Below, piece after piece: positions 45,731 through 54,825 of a DNA stretch of 64,000 nucleotides; the stretch's first letter is position 1, and each line of letters starts with the position of its first letter. A model generated the notes under the pieces. It did no database searches and was not told the origin of the DNA. It was given only the letters and a program-made list of their open reading frames with translations. Location of the stretch: the NCBI GenBank assembly GCA_014656495.1, contig BNCN01000012.1:238233-302232 (forward strand). The letters are read 5' to 3'. This DNA is from Comamonas sp. KCTC 72670. GTDB taxonomy: Bacteria > Myxococcota > Myxococcia > Myxococcales > Myxococcaceae. The position numbers and the translations under genes were made by a program.

Positions 45731-46774
45731 ATGAGGCTGGGGCTCAAGGCGGACAATCTGCTGGAGCGCGTGGCGGGCTGGTTCAACCTGGCGCCGCAGC
45801 CGGTGGCCCATGCCTTCTTCGGGATGATGGCGTCGCGCACGCTGATGGCCGGCGTGCGGCTGGGTGTCTATGAAGCGCTGACGGACGGCCCCGTGTCGGC
45901 GGAGACGCTGGCGGCGCGGCTGAAGCTGTCCCAGGAAGGCACGCGCACGCTGCTGGAGGCGCTGGTCGCGTGCGAGGCGGTGGAGCGTCAGCGCGGCGGG
46001 CGTTACCGCCTGGCGCCTCGGGCCAGGCGCTGGCTGGACCCCCGCTCCCCCAACTACGTGGGCGCCTTCCTCGAGTTCAACTACGCCCAGTGGGACTGGT
46101 GGAACAAGTTGGAGGGCACGGTCCGCACCGGCGAGGCGGTGGACATCCACGGCTTCGCGCCGGACGACGCGCGCTGGCGCGACTACATCCACGCCATGCA
46201 CCAGCTCGCCCGGCTGGCGGCGCCCGAGGTCGCCGGCGCCATCCCCCTGCCCCGGGGGGCGAAGCAAGTGTTGGATTTGGGCGGCGCCCACGGCTGGTTC
46301 GCCGCCGAGCTGTGCCTGCGCAACAAGGGCCTGAAGGCCACGGTGCTGGACCTGGAGGGCAGCGCCCGCGTGGGCCGTGAAATCATCGCCTCGGCGGGGC
46401 TCACCCACCTGGTGACCCACCGCGAGGGCGACATCCTCACCGCGGAGCTGGGCGGCCCCTACGACGGGGTGATGCTCTTCCAGGTGATGCACCACCTGTC
46501 GCCCGCGCAGAACGTGGCCCTGCTGCGGCGGGTGCGCGGCGCGCTGGCCCCCAAGGGGACGCTGGCGGTGCTGGAGTACCTGCGCGAGGACCGGGACGCC
46601 CCGTCCAGCGCGGCGCCGCTCATCGGCCTGCACTACTTCCTCACCTCGGGCGCGGCCGCCTACACCCCCGCGGAGGTCGAGGGCTTCCTCGACGACGCGG
46701 GCTTCCGCATCGAGAACAGCCGCCCTATCCGGCACCTCCCCCTGCAGACGCTCCTGGTGGCCCGGCTGGACTGA
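45731..46774 (+). CDS. SAM-dependent O-methyltransferase-like protein
   Basis: 347 residues from ATG 45731 with TAGGAG upstream. The N-terminal ~100 residues form a winged-helix dimerisation domain (RLGVYEALTDGPVSAETLAARLKLSQEGTRTLLEALVA). The C-terminal domain is a class I methyltransferase with the SAM loop VLDLGGAHGWFAAEL, the acidic strand VLDLEG and the motif IV-like GDILTAELGGPYDGVMLFQVMHHL. This is the arrangement of plant-type and polyketide O-methyltransferases (Methyltransf_2). No other biosynthetic gene lies directly next to it, so its substrate is unknown; the polyketide cluster is 5 kb away on the other strand. Confidence 0.86.
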   Translation: MRLGLKADNLLERVAGWFNLAPQPVAHAFFGMMASRTLMAGVRLGVYEALTDGPVSAETLAARLKLSQEGTRTLLEALVACEAVERQRGGRYRLAPRARRWLDPRSPNYVGAFLEFNYAQWDWWNKLEGTVRTGEAVDIHGFAPDDARWRDYIHAMHQLARLAAPEVAGAIPLPRGAKQVLDLGGAHGWFAAELCLRNKGLKATVLDLEGSARVGREIIASAGLTHLVTHREGDILTAELGGPYDGVMLFQVMHHLSPAQNVALLRRVRGALAPKGTLAVLEYLREDRDAPSSAAPLIGLHYFLTSGAAAYTPAEVEGFLDDAGFRIENSRPIRHLPLQTLLVARLD

Positions 46775-46861
46775 GCGTCCCCCTGGTCGCTGACCGGGCG
46801 GGCCTGTCATGACGTGGTGTGTCCACGCGTGGCGGCTCTGCGCTACCCTGCCCGCCTTTCG

Positions 46862-48331
46862 ATGGCCCCCGTCACTTCATTGCCCATGCTTCCCGAAACG
46901 CCGCTCCCCGAGGACTCTCCGGACGTCCCGCTCGCCGTCGACCTGGACGGGACGCTGGTGCGCACGGACACGCTGCACGAGAACCTGCTCGTCCTCTTCA
47001 AGCACGCGCCCTGGCTGCTGCTGCTGGCGCCGCTGTGGGTGCTCAAGGGCAAGGCCTACTTCAAGGCGGAGGTGGCCCGGCGCGCGTCCCTGGACGCGGC
47101 GAGCCTGCCCTACCACGAGGAGCTGTTGGCCTGGCTCCACGCGGAGAAGGCCCGGGGCCGCCGCCTGGTGCTCGCCACCGCGGCGGACCGGCGCATCGCC
47201 GACGCGGTGGCCGCGCACCTGGGCATCTTCTCCGACGTCGTCGCCAGCGAGGCGACGGTGAACCTGTCTGGCGCGCGCAAGCTGGCGAAGCTGAAAGAGC
47301 TGCTGGGCACCTTCGACTACGCGGGCAACGACACGGTGGACCTGCCGTTGTGGCGCGAGTGCCGCCGCATCGTCGTGGTCCACGCGCCCGCGGGCGTGCT
47401 GAAGCAGGCCCAGGGCCTGGGCCGCGACGTCCACCGCGTCTTCGAGCGCCCCGTCACCAGCCCCCGCGTCTGGGTGAAGGCGCTGCGCGTGCACCAGTGG
47501 GCGAAGAACGCGCTCGTCTTCGTGCCGCTCTTCGCGGCCCACAAGGCCACCGACACCGCCATGCTGGTCCAGGCGCTGCTGGGCTTCACGGCCTTCAGCC
47601 TGTGCGCCTCCAGCGTGTACGTGCTGAACGACTTGCTGGACCTGGACTCGGACCGGCGGCACCCGACGAAGAAGAAGCGGCCCTTCGCGGCCTGCACGCT
47701 GCCGGTGAGCACCGGCGTGGTGCTGGCGCCCGTGCTGCTGCTGGCGGGCGCGGCGGTGTGCCTGCTGCTCCCGCCCGCCTTCGCGGCCCTGCTGGCCGCC
47801 TACTACGTGCTGACGCTGGCCTACTCGCTGCGGCTCAAGCAGGTGGTGATGCTGGACGTGCTGGTGCTGGCCGGGCTGTACACGGTGCGCATCTTCGGCG
47901 GCGCGCTGGCGGTCAACGTGCCCACGTCGAGCTGGCTGATGATGTTCAGCATGTTCATCTTCCTCTCGCTCGCGCTGGTGAAGCGGCTGAGCGAGGTGCG
48001 GCGGCTACGGCTCTCCAACGAGACCTCCGCTCACGGGCGCGGCTACCTGGCCCAGGACTACGAGCAGCTCGCCAGCCTGGGTGCGGCTTCCGGACAGGTG
48101 TCCGTGCTGGTGCTGGCGCTCTACATCACCTCCGACGAGGTGACGGCGCTGTACTCGCATCCGGAGCGGCTGTGGCTCATCTGCCCGGTGATGCTGTACT
48201 GGGTGGGCCGGGTGTGGCTGCTGGCCCACCGCGGGCTGGTGAACGAGGATCCGCTTGTCTTCGCCCTGAGGGACCGGGTGAGCTACGCGGTGGGCCTCGT
48301 GTGCGCGTTGGTGCTATGGGCCGCCACGTGA
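46862..48331 (+). CDS. HAD-domain UbiA-type prenyltransferase (decaprenyl-phosphate phosphoribosyltransferase-like)
   Basis: About 489 residues from ATG 46862 (46886 is an alternative). Residues ~20-195 are a HAD hydrolase: VDLDGTLVRTDTL is motif I. Residues ~205-489 form the membrane-bound UbiA domain with about eight helices. Motif 1 NDLLDLDSDRRHPTKKKRP matches the NDxxDxxxD Mg-binding site preceded by RVHQWAKN; motif 2 lies around MLDVLVLAGLYTVRI. The RVHQWAKN and HPTKKKRP blocks are characteristic of 5-phosphoribosyl-decaprenyl-phosphate synthase. In actinobacteria the next steps are DprE1 and DprE2, whose homologues follow directly here. The HAD domain could remove the phosphate in the same chain, which is an inference. 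Confidence 0.82.
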   Translation: MAPVTSLPMLPETPLPEDSPDVPLAVDLDGTLVRTDTLHENLLVLFKHAPWLLLLAPLWVLKGKAYFKAEVARRASLDAASLPYHEELLAWLHAEKARGRRLVLATAADRRIADAVAAHLGIFSDVVASEATVNLSGARKLAKLKELLGTFDYAGNDTVDLPLWRECRRIVVVHAPAGVLKQAQGLGRDVHRVFERPVTSPRVWVKALRVHQWAKNALVFVPLFAAHKATDTAMLVQALLGFTAFSLCASSVYVLNDLLDLDSDRRHPTKKKRPFAACTLPVSTGVVLAPVLLLAGAAVCLLLPPAFAALLAAYYVLTLAYSLRLKQVVMLDVLVLAGLYTVRIFGGALAVNVPTSSWLMMFSMFIFLSLALVKRLSEVRRLRLSNETSAHGRGYLAQDYEQLASLGAASGQVSVLVLALYITSDEVTALYSHPERLWLICPVMLYWVGRVWLLAHRGLVNEDPLVFALRDRVSYAVGLVCALVLWAAT

Positions 48332-48344
48332 GAGGTCTGGCGCG

Positions 48345-49739
48345 ATGAAGTCATGGGAGTCCTGGGGGCGCTATCCCCAAGTCGAACAGCAGGCGCACAC
48401 GCTGGTGTGGCGCACGGACGGGTTGCCGTCGAAGGACGGCAGCGTGCTGCCCCACGGCCTGGGGCGCAGCTACGGGGATTCGTGCCTGAACGCCGGGGGC
48501 ACGCTGCTGCTCACCTCCGGGCTGGACCGCTTCATCGCCTTCGACCCGGCCACCGGCGTGGTGCGCTGCGAGGCGGGCGTGTCCCTGGACACGATTCTGC
48601 GGCTGGCGGCGCCGCGCGGCTGGTTCCTGCCGGTGACGCCGGGCACCAAGTTCGTGACGGTGGGCGGCGCCATCGCCAACGACGTGCACGGGAAGAACCA
48701 CCACCGGGGTGGCACCTTCGGCCGCTTCGTGCGGCGCTTCGAGCTGCTGCGCTCGGACGGCAGCCGCCGCGTGTGCGCGCCGGATGAGAACCCGGACTGG
48801 TACGGCGCCACCATTGGCGGCCTGGGCCTCACCGGGCTCGTCACCTGGGCGGAGGTGCAGCTCAAGCCCATCAGCAACCCGTACGTGCTCCAGGAGACGG
48901 TGCCCTTCGGGAACCTGGACGGGTTCCTCGACGTGGCCCGCGCGTCCGAGAAGGACTACGAGTTCACCATGGCCTGGGTGGACTGCCTGGCCCGGGGCAA
49001 GAAGCTGGGGCGCGGCCTGCTGTACCGGGGCAACTTCGCGCCGCCGCAGTTCGACGGGCTGCCGCTGGCCAAGAGCCACCTGTCGCATGGCGTGGGGCTG
49101 GCGGTGCCCATGGACATGCCGGCCTTCTGCCTCAACCGGCTGTCGGTGTCCGCCTTCAACTGGCTCTACTACCACCGGCAGAACGGCAAGCCGAAGCAGC
49201 GGCTCACGCACTACGACCCGTTCTTCTATCCGCTGGACGCCATCTACGCGTGGAACCGCATCTACGGCCGGCGCGGCTTCCTCCAGTTCCAGTGCGTGGT
49301 GCCCTATTCGACGGCGCGCGACGCGCTGAAGGAAATCCTGGAGCGCAGCTCGCGCGGCGGCCTGCCCAGCTTCCTCTCCGTGCTGAAGACCTTCGGTGAC
49401 ATCCCCTCGCCGGGCTGGCTGTCCTTCCCGCGCGAGGGCGTGACGCTGGCCATGGACTTCGCCAACCGCGGCGAGAAGACGTGGAAGCTGGTGGAGGACC
49501 TGGACCGGCTGACGCGGCAGGCGGGCGGCGCGGTGTACCCGGCGAAGGACGCGCGGATGAGCCCGGAGAACTTCGCGGCGTACTTCCCGCAGCGCGAGCG
49601 CTTCATGCCGTACGTGGACCCGTCGTTCTCCTCGTCGTTCTGGCGGCGGGTGAACCCGGTGTCCCTGCCCTTCTCCCTGGCCGCGGAGCGAGGTGCGTCG
49701 GCGGCGCCCCCGCCGCAGTCCCTGCTTGCCATCCGCTGA
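48345..49739 (+). CDS. DprE1-like FAD-dependent oxidoreductase
   Basis: 464 residues, starting 13 bases after the UbiA-type gene, with GAGAGG upstream. The N-terminal half is a PCMH-type FAD-binding domain: GLGRSYGD contacts the FAD, then FLPVTPGTKFVTVGGAIANDVHGKNHH, the conserved pyrophosphate-binding loop of the vanillyl-alcohol oxidase superfamily, including DprE1. The C-terminal half is the substrate domain (LNWLYYHRQNG; YPLDAIYAWNRIYGRRGFLQFQ), also DprE1-like. DprE1 oxidises decaprenylphosphoryl-ribose at C2'. With the UbiA and SDR neighbours this strongly suggests a polyprenyl-phosphoryl-pentose epimerase pathway. It should act at the cytoplasmic or periplasmic face of the inner membrane. 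Confidence 0.87.
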   Translation: MKSWESWGRYPQVEQQAHTLVWRTDGLPSKDGSVLPHGLGRSYGDSCLNAGGTLLLTSGLDRFIAFDPATGVVRCEAGVSLDTILRLAAPRGWFLPVTPGTKFVTVGGAIANDVHGKNHHRGGTFGRFVRRFELLRSDGSRRVCAPDENPDWYGATIGGLGLTGLVTWAEVQLKPISNPYVLQETVPFGNLDGFLDVARASEKDYEFTMAWVDCLARGKKLGRGLLYRGNFAPPQFDGLPLAKSHLSHGVGLAVPMDMPAFCLNRLSVSAFNWLYYHRQNGKPKQRLTHYDPFFYPLDAIYAWNRIYGRRGFLQFQCVVPYSTARDALKEILERSSRGGLPSFLSVLKTFGDIPSPGWLSFPREGVTLAMDFANRGEKTWKLVEDLDRLTRQAGGAVYPAKDARMSPENFAAYFPQRERFMPYVDPSFSSSFWRRVNPVSLPFSLAAERGASAAPPPQSLLAIR

Positions 49740-49763
49740 CCTTCTTTCCGAGATTCGCTCCCC

Positions 49764-50501
49764 ATGAAGAAAGTGCTCGTCCTCGGCGCCACCAGCGCCA
49801 TTGCCCAGGCGACGGTGCGGCTGCTGGCCGCGCGCGGCGCCTCGCTGTACCTGACTGGCCGCAACGCGGCGAACCTCGAGGCGGTGACGAAGGACGCCGC
49901 CACGCGGGGCTCGGCGAAGGTGGAGTCGCAGGTGGTGGACCTGAACGACTTCAGCAGCCACGAGGGCCTCGTGGAGGCCGCGTACACGGCGCTGGGCGGG
50001 CTGGACGGCGTGGTGCTCGCGCACGGCGTGCTGGGTGACCAGGCGGAGGCGCAGCGCTCCTGGGAGGCCACGGAGGCGGTGCTGCGCACCAACTTCCTGA
50101 GCGCGGTGTCGCTGCTGACGGTGCTGGCCAACCGCTTCGAGGCGCAGAAGGCCGGCACGCTGGTGGTGATTTCGTCGGTGGCGGGCGACCGCGGCCGGCA
50201 GAGCAACTACGTGTACGGCGCGTCGAAGGGCGCGCTGAACGTGTTCCTCCAGGGCCTGCGCAACCGACTGGCGAAGTCCAACGTGGCGGTGGTGACGGTG
50301 AAGCCGGGCTTCGTCGACACGCCGATGACGGCGCACCTGCCGAAGAACAAGCTCTTCGCCTCGCCGGAGAAGGTGGCGCGCGGCCTGCTGAGCGCCGCGG
50401 ACGCGCGGAAGAACGAGGTCTACGTCCCCGGCATCTGGGCGCTCATCATGCTCATCATCCGGACGATTCCGGAGACGGTGTTCAAGCGCATGAAGCTCTG
50501 A
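49764..50501 (+). CDS. DprE2-like short-chain dehydrogenase/reductase
   Basis: 245 residues, starting 24 bases after the DprE1-like gene. The Rossmann motif is GATSAIAQATVRLLA, close to the GxxSxI form of DprE2-type SDRs instead of the usual TGxxxGxG. Catalytic residues are Ser in VVISSVAGDRG and Tyr-x3-Lys in YVYGASKGAL. The C-terminus (YVPGIWALIMLIIRTIPETVFKRMKL) is hydrophobic with a terminal amphipathic stretch and may associate with the membrane. DprE2 reduces the keto intermediate made by DprE1 to give decaprenylphosphoryl-arabinose. The assignment rests on gene order plus this motif. Confidence 0.87.
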   Translation: MKKVLVLGATSAIAQATVRLLAARGASLYLTGRNAANLEAVTKDAATRGSAKVESQVVDLNDFSSHEGLVEAAYTALGGLDGVVLAHGVLGDQAEAQRSWEATEAVLRTNFLSAVSLLTVLANRFEAQKAGTLVVISSVAGDRGRQSNYVYGASKGALNVFLQGLRNRLAKSNVAVVTVKPGFVDTPMTAHLPKNKLFASPEKVARGLLSAADARKNEVYVPGIWALIMLIIRTIPETVFKRMKL

Positions 50502-50522
50502 GCGCGTCCCCGAACCGCGGAC

Positions 50523-51560
50523 TCAATCCAGCGCGGGCACGTCGCGGCCCTCGCCAAAGCCCAGGGCCCAGAAGCGCGGGCGCTGGGGCTCGCGCGCGAG
50601 CAGCCACAGCAGGTGGTACTTCGCCTCGTCCTGGCCATCCAGCGCGAGCGCGAAGGTGCCGTAGTGCATGGCCACCGACGTGGACGAGCGCAGCACCTTG
50701 TGCGCCTGGAGCGCCTCCACCGGCCCCATGTGCACCGGCCTGAAGGCCGTGGGCCGGTACGCGCCGATGGGCAGCACCGACAGCCGCATGGGCCCGAAGC
50801 GCTCGGCCATCATCGCGAAGTGGGGACCGAAGCCCGTGTCGCCCGCGAAGAACACCGGGCCGCCGGACGTGGAGATGACGTAGCCCGCCCAGAGCGTCGC
50901 CGAGACGTCCGTGAGCCCGCGATTGGAGCGGTGCTGCGCGGGGACCGCCGTCACCTCCTGGCCGGGCGCCACCTCCGTGGACTGCCACCAGTCGAGCTCC
51001 ACCACGCGCTGGAAGCCCTCGCCCTCCAAGAGCGCCTTGTTGCCCAGCCCCACGATGAAGCGCGGATGGTGCGCTCCCTCCAGGCGCCGCAGCGTGGGCA
51101 TGTCCATGTGGTCGTAGTGGTTGTGGCTCACCACCACCACGTCGATGGGCGGCAGGTCCTCGAAGCGGATGCCCGGCGGCCGCACACGCTCGGGCCCGAC
51201 GAAGGGCACCGGGCTGGGCCGGTTCGAATAGATGGGGTCCGTCAGCACGTTGAGCCCGTCCGCTTGGATGAGCACGGTGGCGTGGTTGATGAACGTCACC
51301 CGGAGCTGCCCCGCCCCCACGCGCTTCGGCGGCGGCTCGCCGGGAGCGAACTCCTCGTACTCCCGCCACGGCCCGCGAGGCCCCGTGCGCAGCGCCTTGA
51401 AGACCTCATCCGGGCCCAGCCGCTTCACGGGCTCCAGGTTCTCGAACCGCTCGCCGTCGAAGTGGTCCGTCACCGGCCCTTGATGGCGAGGCCCCGCGAA
51501 GAGGCAGCCTCCGAGCCACGGCGCCGACAGCAACAGCATCAACGGCAAGCGCTTCGACAT
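50523..51560 (-). CDS. Metallo-beta-lactamase-fold lipoprotein, NAPE-PLD-like
   Basis: 345 residues from ATG 51560 (51587 is an alternative). The lipobox is PWLGGC (Cys19). Zinc ligands are in VVSHNHYDHMDM (HxHxDH), then His in AQHRSNRGL, Asp in FAGDTGFG and His in MHYGTF. The arrangement and the C-terminal MHYGTFALALDGQDE block fit the UlaG/NAPE-phospholipase D-like branch, enzymes that hydrolyse phosphodiesters or lactones. As a lipoprotein it probably faces the periplasm, where an N-acyl-phosphatidylethanolamine-type substrate is conceivable. It converges on the DprE2-like gene and lies downstream of the FAD oxidoreductase gene, beyond a pair of hairpins. Confidence 0.82.
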   Translation of the reverse strand: MSKRLPLMLLLSAPWLGGCLFAGPRHQGPVTDHFDGERFENLEPVKRLGPDEVFKALRTGPRGPWREYEEFAPGEPPPKRVGAGQLRVTFINHATVLIQADGLNVLTDPIYSNRPSPVPFVGPERVRPPGIRFEDLPPIDVVVVSHNHYDHMDMPTLRRLEGAHHPRFIVGLGNKALLEGEGFQRVVELDWWQSTEVAPGQEVTAVPAQHRSNRGLTDVSATLWAGYVISTSGGPVFFAGDTGFGPHFAMMAERFGPMRLSVLPIGAYRPTAFRPVHMGPVEALQAHKVLRSSTSVAMHYGTFALALDGQDEAKYHLLWLLAREPQRPRFWALGFGEGRDVPALD

Positions 51561-51717
51561 GGGCCGGGAAGGACGGTCCAGGGACATGGTTGCGGTGCTC
51601 CATCCGGACAGGACGTGGGAAGACGCCCGCTCGGCCCGGGCCCGGAGTCCTTGTCTCTGCGCGGCAGTGGACCGGGTTTGCGCCCGTCCAGCAACCGGGA
51701 ACGCACATCCAGAGGCG

Positions 51718-51748
51718 CCCCGGTACGCCGGGGTCACGCGCCGGTGAC
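51718..51748 (-). terminator. Tandem hairpins after the polyketide cluster
   Basis: CCCCGG/CCGGGG (51718-51723 with 51728-51733, loop TACG) and GTCAC/GTGAC (51733-51737 with 51744-51748). They sit 33 bases downstream of the FAD oxidoreductase stop, inside the 220-base gap to the metallo-hydrolase gene. Confidence 0.5.
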
Positions 51749-51780
51749 GGACAGCGGATACACCCGCGCCGCCTCGGCCC

Positions 51781-52878
51781 CTACGCCACGATGCCGTGCA
51801 GGATGCGCTCGAACAACCAGGGCGACTTGCCCAGCAGCCGCACCACGGGCCGGCGAAGCCACGGCCGCCGCGCCAGCGTGAGCAGCGCCCCCGTGGACCA
51901 CGCGTACTTCCGGAAGACGCGTTGGAAGCATTCCTCGTACGGCATGAGGGCCTCGCGCGAGGCGCCCCGCGCGAGCGCCTCCGGGAGCAGGTTGCCCAGC
52001 GCCTCCGCGCACACGAAGGCCAGCGACATGCCCTCCCCGGTGATTGCGTCCACGTATCCCGCCGCGTCGCCCACCAGCGCGAAGCGGTCCGCGATGCGCG
52101 CCCGCGACACGCGCGCCAGCGGCCCCGCGCCGCGGGGCTGGGAGTCCGGCACAGCGCCGGACAGACGGGCCTCCAGCAGGGGGAAGCGGGCCAGCAGCGA
52201 CTCGAAGCTCACCGGCCCCTCCACCCGCCCGTCTTCCCAGAGGAAGGCCAGCCCCACGCGCTTCACACCCGTGGGCGTCACGTACGCCTCCACGCCCGGC
52301 GCGAAGTAGATCTCCACATAGGGCGTCCACGGCGCGAGCTGGAAGTGCCTTCGCAGCCCGAAGCGGCGCGGCCCCACGGGCGCGATGTCCAGGCCTTCCG
52401 CATGGCGCAGCGGTGAAGCCAGGCCGTCCGCCGCCACCAGCATCGACGCCTCCACCGGCCCCGCCTCCGTATGCAGCACCACGCCGCCGCCGTGGCGCTG
52501 GTGCGAGGCCACCCGCGTGCGCTCCCGCAGCTCCACGCCCACCGCGCGCGCCCGCGACACCAGCGCCGAGGCCAGGGCCACGCGCCGCACGCCCAGCGCG
52601 CCCTTGCCAGGAAAGAGCCCCTCCGCCGTGCTGCCGTCCTCCTGGACGTAGCGGACGCCCTTGAAGGGGAAGCTCCCTTCGTCATCCAGCAGGGGCCGCG
52701 CCCCCAGCCGCTCCAGGACGGCCAGGCCCGTAGGCAGCAGCCCTTCACCGCAGGCCTTGTCCACGGGCGCGCTGGCGCGCTCCAGCACCACGGTGTTCAA
52801 CCCACGCAGCGTGGTGGTGATGGCCACCGACAGCCCCGCGGGCCCGCCCCCTACCACGGCGACGTCGTACCGCTTCAC
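51781..52878 (-). CDS. FAD-dependent oxidoreductase (geranylgeranyl-reductase/hydroxylase family)
   Basis: 365 residues from GTG 52878, chosen because GGGAGGAG lies seven bases upstream. The open frame reaches 52920. The Rossmann motif VVGGGPAGLSVAI leads the protein, followed by VDKACGEGLLPTG, typical of the FixC/geranylgeranyl-reductase family. The second FAD motif is RFALVGDAAGYVDAITGEGMSLA. Such flavoproteins hydroxylate aromatics or reduce isoprenoid double bonds. It is the last gene of the type III PKS operon, 123 bases after the AMP ligase. By analogy with SrsC of Streptomyces griseus it probably hydroxylates or oxidises a phenolic lipid. Substrate is inferred from context only. Confidence 0.84.
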   Translation of the reverse strand: MKRYDVAVVGGGPAGLSVAITTTLRGLNTVVLERASAPVDKACGEGLLPTGLAVLERLGARPLLDDEGSFPFKGVRYVQEDGSTAEGLFPGKGALGVRRVALASALVSRARAVGVELRERTRVASHQRHGGGVVLHTEAGPVEASMLVAADGLASPLRHAEGLDIAPVGPRRFGLRRHFQLAPWTPYVEIYFAPGVEAYVTPTGVKRVGLAFLWEDGRVEGPVSFESLLARFPLLEARLSGAVPDSQPRGAGPLARVSRARIADRFALVGDAAGYVDAITGEGMSLAFVCAEALGNLLPEALARGASREALMPYEECFQRVFRKYAWSTGALLTLARRPWLRRPVVRLLGKSPWLFERILHGIVA

Positions 52879-53001
52879 GGCGTGGGCTCCTCCCTCGTGC
52901 TCAATGGCTCTCAATCCCATAGCACCCGGTGCTGACCGGCTGAAAGGACGGGGTGTCCTCGCACCTGGGTCTCACACGCCACTGCGCGCGAAGGGAACGC
53001 C

Positions 53002-54825
53002 TCACGTATCGCTCTCCGCTCGCACCATCGCCAGCGCGCTCTTGGCCATCTCCACGGCGAGCGCCACGGGCCCCACGCGCTTGGGCGGCGCCAGCTCGTC
53101 GGCGAGATACCGCCGCAGGGCCTCGGCGCGGCGCAGCTTGCCGCTCGAGGTCCGAGGCAACGTCCCCGGCTCCAACAGACGCACGGTGTGCGGCCGCACG
53201 CCCGTGGCCTCCACCACCACGGCGCGGATGCGCTCCTCGACGCCGGCGTCCGCCTCCGGCCCCGCGCGCTCGGCGAGGATGAGCAGCGCCTCGTCCCCGC
53301 CGCCCTCCGGCGTGAAGCCCAACGCCACCGCGCAGCCGGTGCGCACGCCGTCCACGCCTTGAAGCGGGTCCTCGAAGGCCTGGGGCGCGTGGTTGGCGCC
53401 GCGGATGATGACCACGTCCTTCGCGCGGCCCGTGAGGAACAGCTCACCGTCCGCGAGGAAGCCCAGGTCTCCCGTGTCCAACCACCCGTCCCGGGTCAGC
53501 ACCCGGTCGGTGGCCTGCGCATCCGCGAAATAGCCAGACATCAGCGAAGGGCCCCGCGCGAAGACGCGGCCCACCCGCTGCTCCGGGAGCACCTCGCCCG
53601 TCTCGGCGCGCACCTCCACCTCGAAGCCCGCCACGGGCTGGCCCACGCTCACCAGCTCGCGCGCGCCCTCCCCCACCCGGCCCTCCCGCGCGAGCAGGCC
53701 CGAGTCCACACCGAGCACGCGGGGACCTCGGCCCTCCGGCGGGAAGGTGACGGCGAGCGAGGCCTCGGACAGGCCGTACACCGGACGCAGCGCCCGCGCG
53801 GAGAAGCCCCACCGCTCGAAGCGCTGGGCGAAGCGGCGCAGCGTGTCCGAGGACACCGGCTCCGCGCCGTTGAGCGCGTGCTTCCAGGCCGACAGGTCCA
53901 CGCCGTCCAGGTCCTCGTCCTTCACCCGCTTCAGACACAACCCATACGCGAAGTTGGGCGCCGGAGAGATGTAGCCCTGGTGCCGGGACAGCGCGCGCAG
54001 CCACAGCGCGGGCCTCGCGAGGAAGACCTCGGGAGGAATCAGCACCAGGTGCCCCGGGTAGTACATCGCCGACAGCAAACAGCCGATGAGCCCCATGTCG
54101 TGGTACAGCGGCAGCCAGCTCACGCCCACGCGCGGCGCGCCCTGCCCCAGCGGCATGGCCATCTCCAGCGCCGCCACCTGCGACAGCAACGCCTCGTGCG
54201 TCAGCGACACCGGCTTCGGGTCCACCGTGGAGCCGGAGGAGAACTGGATGAGCCCCAGGGACTCGGGCCGCACGGCGACTTCCCACGTGTCGTCGCCGCG
54301 CGAGACGGACTCGACGGTGTGACAGCCCAACCTTGGGCGCGCCCGCTCCACGCTCGGCCCCAGGAGCAGCCGCACCTTGGCGTCCGTCAGCACCAGCACC
54401 GCGCCGGTGACCTGCAGCATCCGCGAGGTGGACCGGTGGTACTCCTCCAGCCGCCCCAGCCGCACCGGCGGGTACAGCGGCACTGGCACCGCGCCCGCGA
54501 GCAGCGCGCCGAAGAAGGCCTCCATGAAGGCGGGCGACGTGGGCAGCAGCAAGGCCACCCGGTCCCCCTCGCTCACACCCAGCCTCGCCAGCCCCGCGGC
54601 GGTGCGCTTCGCCCGGGCGTACACCTCCGCCCAGGGCATCGTCACTTCGCGCTCGGCCGCGTCCACGAAGGTGAGCCCCTGCGTCGAGGAGCGTGCGGTC
54701 GCCGCCAGCGTCGCGTTCACCGTCGCGTGCCTCAAGGCGGGCAACGCAGGGCCCTTCACCCGCGCGCCCGGGGCCGCGCCCACCTGGGCCTCCCGCGCCG
54801 CTTCGCCGGGCCCCGAGGGCGTCAT
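53002..54825 (-). CDS. Fatty acyl-AMP ligase (FAAL)
   Basis: 607 residues from ATG 54825 with GAGG upstream. Adenylation motifs are FSSGSTVDPKPVSLTH (A3, with the usual TSGST replaced by FSSGST), YGLSEASLAV (A5), and WLDTGDLGFLADGELFLTGRAKDVVIIRGANHAPQ (A7-A8). The ISPAPNFAYGLC and NGAEPVSSDTL blocks are those of fatty acyl-AMP ligases, which pass the acyl adenylate to an ACP instead of CoA. An acyl carrier protein gene overlaps its start by four bases, so the pair probably loads a fatty acid. It would thus supply the starter for the type III PKS. A standard acyl-CoA ligase is the less likely alternative. Confidence 0.88.
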   Translation of the reverse strand: MTPSGPGEAAREAQVGAAPGARVKGPALPALRHATVNATLAATARSSTQGLTFVDAAEREVTMPWAEVYARAKRTAAGLARLGVSEGDRVALLLPTSPAFMEAFFGALLAGAVPVPLYPPVRLGRLEEYHRSTSRMLQVTGAVLVLTDAKVRLLLGPSVERARPRLGCHTVESVSRGDDTWEVAVRPESLGLIQFSSGSTVDPKPVSLTHEALLSQVAALEMAMPLGQGAPRVGVSWLPLYHDMGLIGCLLSAMYYPGHLVLIPPEVFLARPALWLRALSRHQGYISPAPNFAYGLCLKRVKDEDLDGVDLSAWKHALNGAEPVSSDTLRRFAQRFERWGFSARALRPVYGLSEASLAVTFPPEGRGPRVLGVDSGLLAREGRVGEGARELVSVGQPVAGFEVEVRAETGEVLPEQRVGRVFARGPSLMSGYFADAQATDRVLTRDGWLDTGDLGFLADGELFLTGRAKDVVIIRGANHAPQAFEDPLQGVDGVRTGCAVALGFTPEGGGDEALLILAERAGPEADAGVEERIRAVVVEATGVRPHTVRLLEPGTLPRTSSGKLRRAEALRRYLADELAPPKRVGPVALAVEMAKSALAMVRAESDT

